This document shows, in pieces, positions 30,140 to 38,224 of a DNA stretch of 42,390 bases. Both the position numbers and the translations under genes were made by a program. Numbering within the stretch: the stretch's first letter is position 1; each line of letters starts with the position of its first letter. The notes under the pieces are model-generated. The model did not search any database. It was given only the letters and a program-made list of their open reading frames with translations, and was not told where the DNA came from. This DNA comes from Clostridia bacterium (GTDB taxonomy: Bacteria > Bacillota > Clostridia > Clostridiales > Clostridiaceae). The DNA lies in contig RZYZ01000001.1 in NCBI GenBank assembly GCA_009930125.1, forward strand, positions 1 to 42,390. The letters run 5' to 3'.

Positions 30140-30900
30140 TGCAGCTCCACTATGGACAGCAGGTTGTCCTCTTCATCATAGATTTCATGATAGGAAGTGC
30201 GCTCCTCCAGTACAGACCTTACCAGGACATTGCCGCCGGGCCTCTTTTCCTTTTTGTAGACAATGGAGAGGTCCTCCGGTACGTTCACCAGCAGGTAATC
30301 TTCATTCGTGTCCGTGGTAAGAGACTCCATGGCCCAGCCGATGTAGACCGTGTTGTTCACGTGATCGTTGCTGTCGATGTCGTGGAATCGGAGTTCAAAG
30401 GATTTCTCATGGGTATAGATCGGGTTTCTTCTTTTCTTGAGAGGTTTTGTGTCGATTTTCTGTACGATTTCATCCTGCAGGAAGGAAAGAGAAGGATCGG
30501 TTCTGTCCAGGTACGCTTCTTTGACATGCTCTGGAATCTTCACCATCTTTCTCTTTTTTCCGTCAATGACGATCCAGACTGAGACTGCGTATCCTACGGT
30601 TTTCCCCTCCTCGTTCACCACGTAGAAGTATCTGTGGGAATAGATGTCCTTCTGGAACAGGGCAAAGGTCCTGAAGCGAAGATTCTTCGCATAGTACTCT
30701 CCTTCCTCCAGATGCAGATTCCAGCTGTAAAGGACCCACACAAGTCCCATCTCTTCCATATAATTCGGTGCGAGCCCCAGACTTACAGTGTGATACATGG
30801 AAGTGGTGTTCAGCATCTGCACCAGGGCATCCAGCTTGACATATAAAAACCGGTCCACTTCCTTGAAATCCACTATGGTGCTCTTCTCGTATTCTTTCAT
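30121..30900 (-). CDS. Acyl-ACP thioesterase (FatA/B-like, bacterial)
   Basis: The 259-residue product is a double hot-dog fold thioesterase. The first half carries LVQMLNTTSMYHTVSLGL and WVLYSWNLHLEEG. The second carries the catalytic signature RFHDIDSNDHVNNTVYIGWAMESL, with the Asn-x-His-Val-Asn-Asn arrangement. It would release free fatty acids from acyl carrier protein. The ATG follows AAGGAGAATGGA. It is the first gene of a two-gene unit with the YdcF-like gene. No fatty-acid synthesis genes are adjacent, and the intergenic region toward idi shows an ATGCCGG/CCGGCAT repeat but no clear promoter for this strand. Confidence 0.9.
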   Translation of the reverse strand: MKEYEKSTIVDFKEVDRFLYVKLDALVQMLNTTSMYHTVSLGLAPNYMEEMGLVWVLYSWNLHLEEGEYYAKNLRFRTFALFQKDIYSHRYFYVVNEEGKTVGYAVSVWIVIDGKKRKMVKIPEHVKEAYLDRTDPSLSFLQDEIVQKIDTKPLKKRRNPIYTHEKSFELRFHDIDSNDHVNNTVYIGWAMESLTTDTNEDYLLVNVPEDLSIVYKKEKRPGGNVLVRSVLEERTSYHEIYDEEDNLLSIVELQWKKRN

Positions 30901-31047
30901 TCCATTCTCCTTGCATGCCGGGTAGAAATTTTACTGAATATAATTGCGTGCCACCGGCATTCTTACATTCTATTAATCAATAGTACGAATATATCTCAAA
31001 AAATTTAAATTCGTCTTAATATTTACGAAAAGAGCGAATGGGAGTGT

Positions 31048-31076
31048 TTGATGAAAGAGAAGATATCAGCTATAAT
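31048..31076 (+). promoter_or_regulatory. Promoter of idi
   Basis: TTGATG (31048-31053) and TATAAT (31071-31076) are 17 bases apart, about 36 bases before the start codon. Confidence 0.65.
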
Positions 31077-31111
31077 ATACGAAATATTTGAATTGAAATG
31101 GAGATAGAATA

Positions 31112-31651
31112 ATGGAAGACATACTGATACTCGTAGATGAACAGGACACTTTTCAGGGATACATGGGGAAAGAGGAAGCCCACCTCAAGGGCGTGAAGCA
31201 CAGAGCCTTCAGCATCTTTGTGTTCAACAGGAAAAATGAGCTTCTGCTGCAGCAGAGAGCCCTAACCAAATACCACACACCGGGTCTCTGGAGCAACACT
31301 TGCTGCAGCCATCCGAGATACGGAGAGACCACCCTTTCAGCCGTGCATAGAAGGCTGCCTGAAGAAATGGGCTTTGACACGGAGCTGACCCATGTCCATG
31401 AAATGTCCTATGAGATCCGATTTGACAACGGCATCATCGAAAATGAATATGATCATGTGTTTGTAGGGCGATATGAAAAGAATCCTGTGATCAATGAGGA
31501 CGAGGTCCATGATTATAGATGGATTTCTCTGGAGGATCTCAGAAAGGACATGGCAGAAAGTCCTGAAAAATACACCTTCTGGTTCAGAAGAATTATGAAT
31601 GAATTTGATTTCATGAGCGCACTCCATGATGCTGAGCCTCAAGAGGTATAG
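31112..31651 (+). CDS. idi: Isopentenyl-diphosphate delta-isomerase, type I
   Basis: The 179-residue Nudix-fold enzyme has the type I active site: Cys64/Cys65 in WSNTCCSHP, the Nudix helix RRLPEEMGFD, and the glutamates of the GIIENEYDHVF strand. It interconverts isopentenyl and dimethylallyl diphosphate, the starters for isoprenoids such as the undecaprenyl carrier. Length is normal. The ATG follows GGAGATAGAATA, and it is a single gene. Firmicutes often use the unrelated FMN type II enzyme, so the type I form is a mild surprise but is seen in other Clostridia. Confidence 0.93.
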   Translation: MEDILILVDEQDTFQGYMGKEEAHLKGVKHRAFSIFVFNRKNELLLQQRALTKYHTPGLWSNTCCSHPRYGETTLSAVHRRLPEEMGFDTELTHVHEMSYEIRFDNGIIENEYDHVFVGRYEKNPVINEDEVHDYRWISLEDLRKDMAESPEKYTFWFRRIMNEFDFMSALHDAEPQEV

Positions 31652-31711
31652 TAAAACCATCGTTTCCAGAGGAAGCCGTCCCCCATACTTTCCAAGTGCT
31701 ATGGATTATTG

Positions 31712-31740
31712 TTGACGTACTAGTTTATAAAATATATAAT
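31712..31740 (+). promoter_or_regulatory. Promoter of the DivIVA-like gene
   Basis: TTGACG (31712-31717) and TATAAT (31735-31740) are 17 bases apart. The leader is about 70 bases. Confidence 0.75.
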
Positions 31741-31817
31741 ATATTAAAACATAAACGAGTATTATGCATGAGTTTCTATGGATATGAAGAAATATACCTA
31801 TAGTGCGGGGTACATGA

Positions 31818-32903
31818 ATGGAACATACTGAAAAGGCGGAAAACATCAACAGCTACAATGAGGAGTACTTCAAGGCAAGATTCAAGAAGAAAATGTTCGG
31901 CGGATATAACCCGACGGAAGTAATTGACTTCATCAATGCCATGAACAGTAATTTTCAGAATAGCGATCAGAATCTGAGAAAGAACATCATGAAACTGACC
32001 CAGGATAAGCAGACCGCTGAAAATGAGCTGCACAGGCTGAAATCTGAGCAAAGCAACCATATTCAGGAAATGAAGCAGGAAATGGATGTCCTTCTGGAAG
32101 AGCTGAATCAAAAAAACAGCATCATAGAGAACAACGAATCCCTTCTCGAAGAATACACCCGGAAACTGGAAGAAGGCACCGGGGATTTCGAAAAGACCAT
32201 CATGGCGCTCAGGAGCGAAAGGGATGCTCTCGAAGCCAGGCTGCAGGAGGAAAAGGCCAGGAGTCATGAACTCAATGAAAGGATTCATGTACTTAATGAA
32301 GAAATGCGACGCCTGAATCTCCAGGTGGAGGAACTGGAAAACCGTGAAGACCCGGCTTTTCTTGATGAAAAAATCGAGGAGGCAAAGCTTCTCGCCTTTG
32401 CTCAGGTGGATGAAGAAAAAAGAATCAGTCTCAGTCTGAGGCAGGAGATCAAAGCGCTGGAGAATCGCCTGGCAGAGGCCGAAAAATCCAATGAAGCCAT
32501 CAGAAACAAACTGTATGAGGAAAAGAATCTGAGAATCGCAGTGGAGGAAAACCTCTCCGAAGAGAAGCGGAAATATTCCGATCTTCAGATCAACGGCTTC
32601 AAAAAGGAATTCAGCGGCATTCAGCAGTTCCTGGAAGAACTCACCATGGAACAGGAGATGCGAAACAGAGAGCTGGAGCTGGAGCTGCAGCTGGAAAGAG
32701 AGAAAACCGACAAAGCGGAAGAAAGAATCGAGAATCTGCTGGCGAAGTATGGTGCGCTGAAGGATAAAGTGCTTTGGGAAAAGAAGCAGTTCATGACGAA
32801 GCTCAGTGAACTGGCGGATGGACACAGCAAATTCGTTTCAGATTTCAATCTGGTTCTGACGGAACCGACGCCCATCGATTCCAAGGAAGCAAGCAATCAG
32901 TAG
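31818..32903 (+). CDS. DivIVA-like long coiled-coil protein
   Basis: The 361-residue product starts with a DivIVA-like N-terminal motif at about residues 16-45 (YFKARFKKKMFGGYNPTEVI, then DFINAMNSNF). In DivIVA/GpsB proteins this part forms the membrane-curvature-binding head. Almost all of the remainder (50-340) is predicted coiled coil, rich in Glu, Lys, Leu and Gln. The tail carries FVSDFNLVLTEPTP. DivIVA recruits division or polarity proteins, and long versions can act as polar scaffolds. It is about twice the length of typical DivIVA. The gene is alone, with its own promoter and terminator; the ribosome site is weak (GCGGGG). Confidence 0.75.
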   Translation: MEHTEKAENINSYNEEYFKARFKKKMFGGYNPTEVIDFINAMNSNFQNSDQNLRKNIMKLTQDKQTAENELHRLKSEQSNHIQEMKQEMDVLLEELNQKNSIIENNESLLEEYTRKLEEGTGDFEKTIMALRSERDALEARLQEEKARSHELNERIHVLNEEMRRLNLQVEELENREDPAFLDEKIEEAKLLAFAQVDEEKRISLSLRQEIKALENRLAEAEKSNEAIRNKLYEEKNLRIAVEENLSEEKRKYSDLQINGFKKEFSGIQQFLEELTMEQEMRNRELELELQLEREKTDKAEERIENLLAKYGALKDKVLWEKKQFMTKLSELADGHSKFVSDFNLVLTEPTPIDSKEASNQ

Positions 32904-32906
32904 AGT

Positions 32907-32944
32907 AAAGCCGAGAAGCATGAATGTGCATCTCGGCTTTTTTG
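32907..32944 (+). terminator. Terminator of the DivIVA-like gene
   Basis: AAAGCCGAGA (32907-32916) pairs with TCTCGGCTTT (32931-32940), followed by TTT. Confidence 0.85.
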
Positions 32945-32985
32945 AAAACTCTCCTCTCCTTCCTTCTGGAATGAGGAAAAAAGTT

Positions 32986-33014
32986 TTGACAGGAACTGGA
33001 AATAGCTCTAAAGT
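32986..33014 (+). promoter_or_regulatory. Promoter of the LysE-family gene
   Basis: TTGACA (32986-32991) and TAAAGT (33009-33014) are 17 bases apart. Confidence 0.6.
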
Positions 33015-33053
33015 AATGAGATATAGAATTGCAGGAACGATCGGAGGAACCAA

Positions 33054-33632
33054 ATGAATGCAGCAGCTTTTCTCACCTATATCATCATTACCGCCATTAC
33101 CCCAGGGCCCAATAACATCATGTCCATGACCCATGCCAGCAGAATGGGATTCAGAAAGAGCTATCCCTTCAATCTGGGCGTTTTTTTCGGGACCACCCTG
33201 GTCATGGTGATTACCACCCTGTTTTCCAGTCTTTTCTTCAGTGCCATTCCGAAGGCGGAGCCTGTGATGCTTGTGATCGGTGCGTCATATCTTCTTTATC
33301 TGGCCTACAAAATCATGACCAGCGGAAAGGAGATCCGGACGGGAAAAATGACCGAAGCGAGATTTCTTCCTGGGGTGCTTCTTCAGTTCATCAATCCCAA
33401 GCTCTACATCTACAGCATCACCGCCATGGGTTCCTATATTCTGCCCCACTACCGAGAAACGGGGATTCTTCTTCTCTTCGCAGTCTTTCTGGCAGTGGTG
33501 GGCTTTCTGTGCACCGTTCTGTGGGCACTGTTCGGGTCCCTCTTCCGAAAACTGTTTTCGGACAAGGGCAGAATCATCAATACCATCATGGCGCTCCTTC
33601 TGGTCTACAGCGCCGTATCCCTGTTCCTGTAG
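33054..33632 (+). CDS. LysE/RhtB-family amino-acid exporter
   Basis: The 192-residue membrane protein carries the LysE signature near the N-terminus (ITAITPGPNNIMSM), a second helix with SYPFNLGVFFGTTLV, GASYLLYLAYKIM, the central LQFINPKLYIY, and C-terminal helices with LLLFAVFLAVVGFL. LysE/RhtB proteins export basic or other amino acids or their analogues. The ATG follows CGGAGGAACCAA. It is a single gene with a promoter, and shares a bidirectional hairpin with the convergent iorB. In a cell with a decarboxylase and amino-acid oxidation genes nearby, an export role in amino-acid balance is plausible. Confidence 0.88.
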   Translation: MNAAAFLTYIIITAITPGPNNIMSMTHASRMGFRKSYPFNLGVFFGTTLVMVITTLFSSLFFSAIPKAEPVMLVIGASYLLYLAYKIMTSGKEIRTGKMTEARFLPGVLLQFINPKLYIYSITAMGSYILPHYRETGILLLFAVFLAVVGFLCTVLWALFGSLFRKLFSDKGRIINTIMALLLVYSAVSLFL

Positions 33633-33654
33633 ACAGAAATCTTTAATAATGAGC

Positions 33655-33700
33655 ATGTAAAAAGCAGGAGCTCCTTTTTGGGAGCTCCTGCTTTGGTTTT
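33655..33700. terminator. Bidirectional terminator between the LysE gene and iorB
   Basis: AAAGCAGGAGCTCC (33661-33674) and GGAGCTCCTGCTTT (33681-33694) form a 14-bp perfect stem, with T-rich flanks on both strands. It serves both convergent genes. Confidence 0.85.
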
Positions 33701-33709
33701 CTGTAACTT

Positions 33710-34285
33710 CTATAGACTGTAACCCAGATCCATGGCCTTCAGGTTCACTTCCTGAAGAGCGGGTTTGAAATACTGCTTTATGAGCCTGTTCAGGAGATCT
33801 TTCTCCAACCCCAGATCTTTTGCAAGAATGCCCAGAAGAACCATGTTGGCCACTTTCGCATTCCCCAGTTCGATGGCTTTGTTCTGCGCATCCACGGATT
33901 TCACGTGATAACCCTTTTCCTGCATTTCCTCGATGATCCCTTCCGGATAGACTTCCTTCCCCATGTTCACGGAGTACGGCCTGATTTCATGGTCGCTGGA
34001 AATGACGGTGCCGTTTTCCTTCAGAAATTCCAGCCATCTTCCCGATTCGCTCTTCTCGAAGGAGATGATGTAGTCCGATGTTCCCTTCTCGATGAGCGGA
34101 GAATGGACCTTCTCTCCGTACCGCACCTGAGTGGAGACGCTTCCGCCTCTCTGAGCCATACCATGCACTTCGCTCATTTTGACGTCATATCCCAGTTCGA
34201 TGAGCGCGGCAGACAGAAGATTGGATGCGGATATGGTTCCCTGACCGCCTACACCTACAAATAATATATTGGCTTCCTTACGCAT
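33710..34285 (-). CDS. iorB: Indolepyruvate ferredoxin oxidoreductase, beta subunit
   Basis: The 191-residue product is the gamma/beta-type catalytic subunit of 2-oxoacid:ferredoxin oxidoreductases: ILFVGVGGQGTISASNLLSAAL at the N-terminus and MSEVHGMAQRGGSVSTQVRYG, both diagnostic of IorB. The start is the ATG ending 34285, overlapping the iorA stop by eight bases (ATGCGTAA); an apparent longer frame upstream is a shadow of iorA. With IorA it turns arylpyruvates into arylacetyl-CoA, CO2 and reduced ferredoxin. It ends at the bidirectional terminator, so it is the last gene of the operon. Confidence 0.95.
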   Translation of the reverse strand: MRKEANILFVGVGGQGTISASNLLSAALIELGYDVKMSEVHGMAQRGGSVSTQVRYGEKVHSPLIEKGTSDYIISFEKSESGRWLEFLKENGTVISSDHEIRPYSVNMGKEVYPEGIIEEMQEKGYHVKSVDAQNKAIELGNAKVANMVLLGILAKDLGLEKDLLNRLIKQYFKPALQEVNLKAMDLGYSL

Positions 34286-36053
34286 TGACAAGATCCCCCT
34301 TCTTCTCGATTGCATCGAATGGACATACCTGGTAGCAGAGCGTACATCCGTTGCACATCTCTCTGTCGATGAACACGCTTCCATCCTTGATGTAGATGGC
34401 AGGGCATCCGGTTCTAACGCAGGTCTTACATTTTCTGCATTTCTCCTGGTCGATCTCCACATAGGAGTTTCTCCTCAGAATCTGCACATCCTTCAGCAGT
34501 GCACAGGGCTCCTGGGTGATGATCACGAAGGGTTCCGTCGCGGCTTTCGCTTCCTTGACCACTTCTTTCGCCTTGTCCTGATAGTAGGGATTGATGATCT
34601 TGATGTTCTCATCCTTTATGCCGAGAGAACGCACCAGCATCGGAATGTTGATGTCCCCTGCCTCTTCGCCCATGAGAGTTTTTCCGGTTCCGGGATTTTC
34701 CTGATGCCCGGTCATGCCTGTGGTTCTGTTATCCATGATCACGGTGACCACAGGTATCTTGTTGTAGATGGAATTCACAAGGCCCGTGATGCCGGAGTGG
34801 AAGAAGGTGGAGTCTCCGATGAAGGAGAATACTTTCTTCTTAGTGTTCCCTTGTATGTCCAGCACCTTCTGCATTCCTGTACCGGCGGAAATGGAAGCAC
34901 CCATGCAGATGACGGTATCGGTCACATTGATGGGGTCCATGGCACCTAAGGTGTAGCACCCGATATCACCGGAAGCGATGATGTCTCTGTCGGTCTTCAG
35001 CGCATTGAAGAAGCCTCGGTGCGGACAGCCCGCGCAAAGCACCGGAGGTCTTGTGGGAGACTTTGACTCCATGGGTATCATTTCCTTCTTCTCGGCGCCC
35101 AGGAAGGCTTCCCTGATGGTCTCAGGGTTCAGTTCTCCGCAGATGGGCAGCACGTCTCTGCCTCTGCAGGCGATGCCAAGTGCTTTGATCTCTTTCTCCA
35201 GATATGGTTCATTCTCCTCGATGACTAGAATCTCCTCCATGTCCCTGGCGAACTCCAGAATGAGCTCGGTGGGAAGTGGGAAAGTCATGCCCAGCTTCAG
35301 ATAGGAAGCATTTTCTCCGAAGACTTCCTTTGCATAGGCATAGGAGATCCCGGAGGTGACGATGCCCAGTTTTTTCGTGTTTTTCTCCACGATGTTCAAG
35401 CTGGAGGCATTGTTGAAGTGCCTCAGACTGACGAGTCTTTCTTCCACGATGGGATGTCTTCGCTGAGCATGACCCGGCGTCATGACGTTTTTCAGCTTGT
35501 CTTTCTTATATTCTCTGATGGCCACTTCCTTCCGGTCCTCCAGATTCACAAGAGACTTGGAATGATTCACTCTGGTGGTGGTTCGGATCAGAACCGGCGT
35601 ATCGAATTCCTCACTGATCTCATAGGCCTTCTTCACGAAGATGCGGCATTCTTCGGAGTCGGAAGGTTCCAGCATGGGCACTTTGGCGTGCAGAGCGTAG
35701 TATCGGTTGTCCTGTTCATTCTGGGAGGAATGCATCCCAGGGTCATCGGCATTGATGATGACCAGCCCTCCGTTGACGCCGATGTAGGCCATGGTAAAGA
35801 ACGGGTCTGCCGCCACATTGAGGCCCACATGCTTCATGGTGGTCAGGGCTCTTGCGCCCATGATGGATGCTCCTGATGCGGCCTCCATGCCCACTTTCTC
35901 GTTGGGTGCCCACTCCGAGTAGACTTCCTTGTATTTGGCCAGATTCTCCAGTATTTCAGTGGATGGAGTGCCTGGATAGGCGGAAGCGAAATGGGCTCCC
36001 GCCTCATAAGCTCCTCTTGCGAGAGCTTCGTTACCTGTCATCAGTGATTTCAT
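34278..36053 (-). CDS. iorA: Indolepyruvate ferredoxin oxidoreductase, alpha subunit
   Basis: The 591-residue subunit has the IorA order. An N-terminal pyrimidine-binding domain carries GNEALARGAYEAGAHFASAYPGTPSTEI. A TPP-binding domain with GDIGCYTLGAMDP and FSFIGDSTFFHSGITGLVNS follows (about 360-470). Two [4Fe-4S] motifs lie at the C-terminus (CRKCKTCVRTGCP and CNGCTLCYQVCP). CAGCPHRGFF is also present. The enzyme oxidises aromatic (and sometimes branched) 2-keto acids from amino-acid transamination, delivering electrons to ferredoxin. Its ATG overlaps the ptb-like stop by four bases (ATGA), giving a tight ptb-iorA-iorB operon. Confidence 0.97.
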   Translation of the reverse strand: MKSLMTGNEALARGAYEAGAHFASAYPGTPSTEILENLAKYKEVYSEWAPNEKVGMEAASGASIMGARALTTMKHVGLNVAADPFFTMAYIGVNGGLVIINADDPGMHSSQNEQDNRYYALHAKVPMLEPSDSEECRIFVKKAYEISEEFDTPVLIRTTTRVNHSKSLVNLEDRKEVAIREYKKDKLKNVMTPGHAQRRHPIVEERLVSLRHFNNASSLNIVEKNTKKLGIVTSGISYAYAKEVFGENASYLKLGMTFPLPTELILEFARDMEEILVIEENEPYLEKEIKALGIACRGRDVLPICGELNPETIREAFLGAEKKEMIPMESKSPTRPPVLCAGCPHRGFFNALKTDRDIIASGDIGCYTLGAMDPINVTDTVICMGASISAGTGMQKVLDIQGNTKKKVFSFIGDSTFFHSGITGLVNSIYNKIPVVTVIMDNRTTGMTGHQENPGTGKTLMGEEAGDINIPMLVRSLGIKDENIKIINPYYQDKAKEVVKEAKAATEPFVIITQEPCALLKDVQILRRNSYVEIDQEKCRKCKTCVRTGCPAIYIKDGSVFIDREMCNGCTLCYQVCPFDAIEKKGDLVNA

Positions 36054-36958
36054 TGTTTTTCCCCCTTGGATAAAGTCATCATTACAGCCAGAGCAATACT
36101 GTTCAGCTTCGCCTCACTGGAATCGGAACGTGATGTGAGAATCACCGGGCATTTCGCGCCCAGAATGATGCCTGCGCTTTCCGCACCAGCCATGTAGGTA
36201 AAGGATTTGCCCAGAAAGTTTCCGGCTTCAAGGCCTGGCACAAGCAGTACATCCGCATCTCCAGGAACTTCGCCCGTGACGCCCTTATGCGCTGCAGATT
36301 CTTTGGAAATGGCGATATCAAAGGACAAGGGCCCTTCCACCACCACATCCTTCTCATCTTTGAAGATGCTTTGAAGCTCCAGTGCATCCACGCTGCTTTC
36401 CAGATTCGGATTCACTTTCTCCACAGCAGAGAGCGCGGCAACCTTCATGGGATGAAGCTCAAAAAGCTTGCCCAGAACCATTGCGTTTCTGATGATGCTT
36501 TCCTTGTCTTTCAGACTGGGCTTCATGACCATTCCCCCATCGGTGAGAAGAATCAGTTTGGGATAGCTTTTCATTTCATAGACCATCACATGGGACAGGA
36601 GCGTGTCTCCTCTTAGCCCCAGCTCCTTGCTGAGCACCGCTTTTAAAAGCACCTTGGTGTCCACAAGCCCTTTCATGATGATGTCCGCCTTTCCTTCTGA
36701 AACGGCTCTGGCGGCCATATAGGAAGCCTCTTCCGCTGTTTTGCAGTCGATGATCTCCGCGTGACGGAAAAGGAGATTGTTCTTTTCCATGGTTTCTCTG
36801 ATTTTCAGGGCATCCCCGAACAGCAGAAAGCTGGCCATATTATGTCTTTCCGCTTCAGACAGTGAGATCAGTACGTCCTTATCTTCCGCCGAAGCCACAG
36901 CGATGCGTTTCTTCTGATTTCTTGCCTGGCTTACGATTTCTTTCAAGCTGGTAATCAA
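36050..36958 (-). CDS. Phosphate acyltransferase of the Ptb family
   Basis: The 302-residue product matches phosphotransbutyrylase/phosphotransacetylase-like enzymes. The N-terminal RIAVASAEDKDVLISL is typical of Ptb. Other marks are the GKADIIMKGLVDTKVLLKAVL region, MLTDGGMVMKPSLKDKESII-like strands near the middle (here LILLTDGGMVMKPSL), GPLSFDIAISKES and LVPGLEAGNFLGKSFTYMAGAESAG. It would convert an acyl-CoA plus phosphate to acyl phosphate. The start is TTG at 36958, with an AGGGGGAAATAATT site. Being the first gene of an operon with iorAB, its natural substrate is probably the IorAB product rather than butyryl-CoA, an inference. No butyrate or other acyl kinase gene is in the window. 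Confidence 0.85.
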   Translation of the reverse strand: MITSLKEIVSQARNQKKRIAVASAEDKDVLISLSEAERHNMASFLLFGDALKIRETMEKNNLLFRHAEIIDCKTAEEASYMAARAVSEGKADIIMKGLVDTKVLLKAVLSKELGLRGDTLLSHVMVYEMKSYPKLILLTDGGMVMKPSLKDKESIIRNAMVLGKLFELHPMKVAALSAVEKVNPNLESSVDALELQSIFKDEKDVVVEGPLSFDIAISKESAAHKGVTGEVPGDADVLLVPGLEAGNFLGKSFTYMAGAESAGIILGAKCPVILTSRSDSSEAKLNSIALAVMMTLSKGEKQ

Positions 36959-37003
36959 AATTATTTCCCCCTTAGTGTTCTGATAACGTATACAGCGGAT
37001 TTC

Positions 37004-37039
37004 AAAAAGAAGATGAAACCCGCTGGTTCATCTTCTTTC
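37004..37039 (-). terminator. Hairpin with T-run in front of ptb
   Basis: On the minus strand GGTTCATCTTCT (reverse-complement arm) and AGAAGATGAAACC, with one bulged base, form a stem followed by TTTTTG. It can terminate the upstream FMN-oxidoreductase operon. It also sits exactly at the predicted start of the ptb transcript. Confidence 0.7.
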
Positions 37040-37068
37040 AGTATAAAATATCCTATTCACATTATCAA
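37040..37068 (-). promoter_or_regulatory. Promoter of the ptb-iorA-iorB operon
   Basis: On the minus strand TTGATA (37063-37068) and TATACT (37040-37045) are 17 bases apart, immediately before the hairpin at 37004-37039. Confidence 0.6.
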
Positions 37069-37183
37069 TTGAAGCTGAAGAACTATATAAATTCGGCGAA
37101 AACTTCCCGGTCAGTACCGGCAACCTGTTAAATTGTATCATGCTGTGTCACGATATTCATAATCAACTTATCTATTGTCAGGA

Positions 37184-38224
37184 TTATAACAGGTCTTGCG
37201 GAGCATTGATGCAGCTCTTTCCGGAGTCCTTGATGGCTTTCAGGTCCCTGCATCCTGTAAGAAGCATGGCGCCCTTCAGCTCGCTGTAGATCTTCTGCGC
37301 ATAGAGCGCAACCGCTTCCTCGCCGCCGCCGATGGCATACTGGGCAAAGGGTCTTCCGATGAGGACCGCATCCGCACCCAGAGCCAGAAGCTTGAACACA
37401 TCCACGCCACTTCTGACACCACCATCCACCAGTACCTTTATGCGTCCGTCCACAGCCTCTGCGATGGCTGAAAGAACGGAAGCTGTGGATGGAGTATGGT
37501 CCAGAATTCTTCCTCCGTGATTGGAAACCACGATGGCATCTGCTCCGGCAAGCACTGCAAGGTTCGCCTCTTCGGCAGTCATGATGCCTTTGATGATGAA
37601 GGGCACACTAAGATGCGCCTTCACTTCCTTCAGTTCGTCAAGAGACTTGGGGTCCACGCGCTGGCCATGCATCTTGAGTGTGTCAAGCCCCGCCGCATCG
37701 ACATCCACGCCAATGGCCAGAGGCTCTGCAGTCATGGCAAGATCGATTCTTGAAAGCAGCTCCTCATTGTTCCATGGCTTGATGAAGGCGATGCCAGAAA
37801 CCGCTTCTTCTCTGAGGACCTTCAGATTGTCCTCGATGAAGGATTTGAATGCGGAATCTCCTACCATGGGAATGATGCCCGCATTTTTCGATCCTCTGAC
37901 CACAGCTCTGATATAGTCCTCTTCCGAGACGCTGTTTCCCATATTGATGTTCACCCCTGTCACAGGAGCCGGCATCACCGGCATGGACAGTGTCTGCCCG
38001 AAAAGCTCAGTTTCCAGTGAAGGCTCCTTCACATCATGAATGGTCTTGAGATTCAGTGTGATCTTTTTCAGTGCATTGTAATTGCTTATGAAACTTGAAC
38101 CGGTTCCTTTTCCGCCCATACCGGGCACTTCCCCTCTGCATGCAACGCCATCGCACTGGGGGCACATTCTGCACTGGGGCATCATGAGTTTTCTGGCATT
38201 TACTGCCGCTTCCTTTAATGTCAT
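37184..38224 (-). CDS. FMN-dependent alpha-hydroxy-acid oxidoreductase with N-terminal cysteine cluster
   Basis: The 346-residue product has the FMN-dependent alpha-hydroxyacid dehydrogenase barrel: MPVMPAPVTGVN at strand 1, FIKPW, VPFIIKGIMTAEEA, DAIVVSNHGGRILDHTP (catalytic His, Arg), KVLVDGGVRSG and DAVLIGRPFAQYA (phosphate loop). It would oxidise an L-2-hydroxyacid such as lactate, or act on a related compound. The N-terminus has Cys18, Cys21, Cys24 and Cys29 (CX2CX2CX4C in PQCRMCPQCDGVAC), a candidate iron-sulphur site absent from plain glycolate or lactate oxidases. I choose the ATG ending at 38224, which overlaps the DUF523 stop by four bases (ATGA) and has GGAGG nine bases before; a GTG six bases upstream is possible. 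It is the last gene of the U32-mutS2-DUF523 operon. Confidence 0.88.
   Translation of the reverse strand: MTLKEAAVNARKLMMPQCRMCPQCDGVACRGEVPGMGGKGTGSSFISNYNALKKITLNLKTIHDVKEPSLETELFGQTLSMPVMPAPVTGVNINMGNSVSEEDYIRAVVRGSKNAGIIPMVGDSAFKSFIEDNLKVLREEAVSGIAFIKPWNNEELLSRIDLAMTAEPLAIGVDVDAAGLDTLKMHGQRVDPKSLDELKEVKAHLSVPFIIKGIMTAEEANLAVLAGADAIVVSNHGGRILDHTPSTASVLSAIAEAVDGRIKVLVDGGVRSGVDVFKLLALGADAVLIGRPFAQYAIGGGEEAVALYAQKIYSELKGAMLLTGCRDLKAIKDSGKSCINAPQDLL

Noticed and set aside
34286..34462. Extended N-terminus of iorB (59 more codons)
   Set aside because: It lies fully inside the 3' end of iorA in another frame, is rich in Arg/Ser, and the family start at MRKEANILFVG has a good GGGGGA site.
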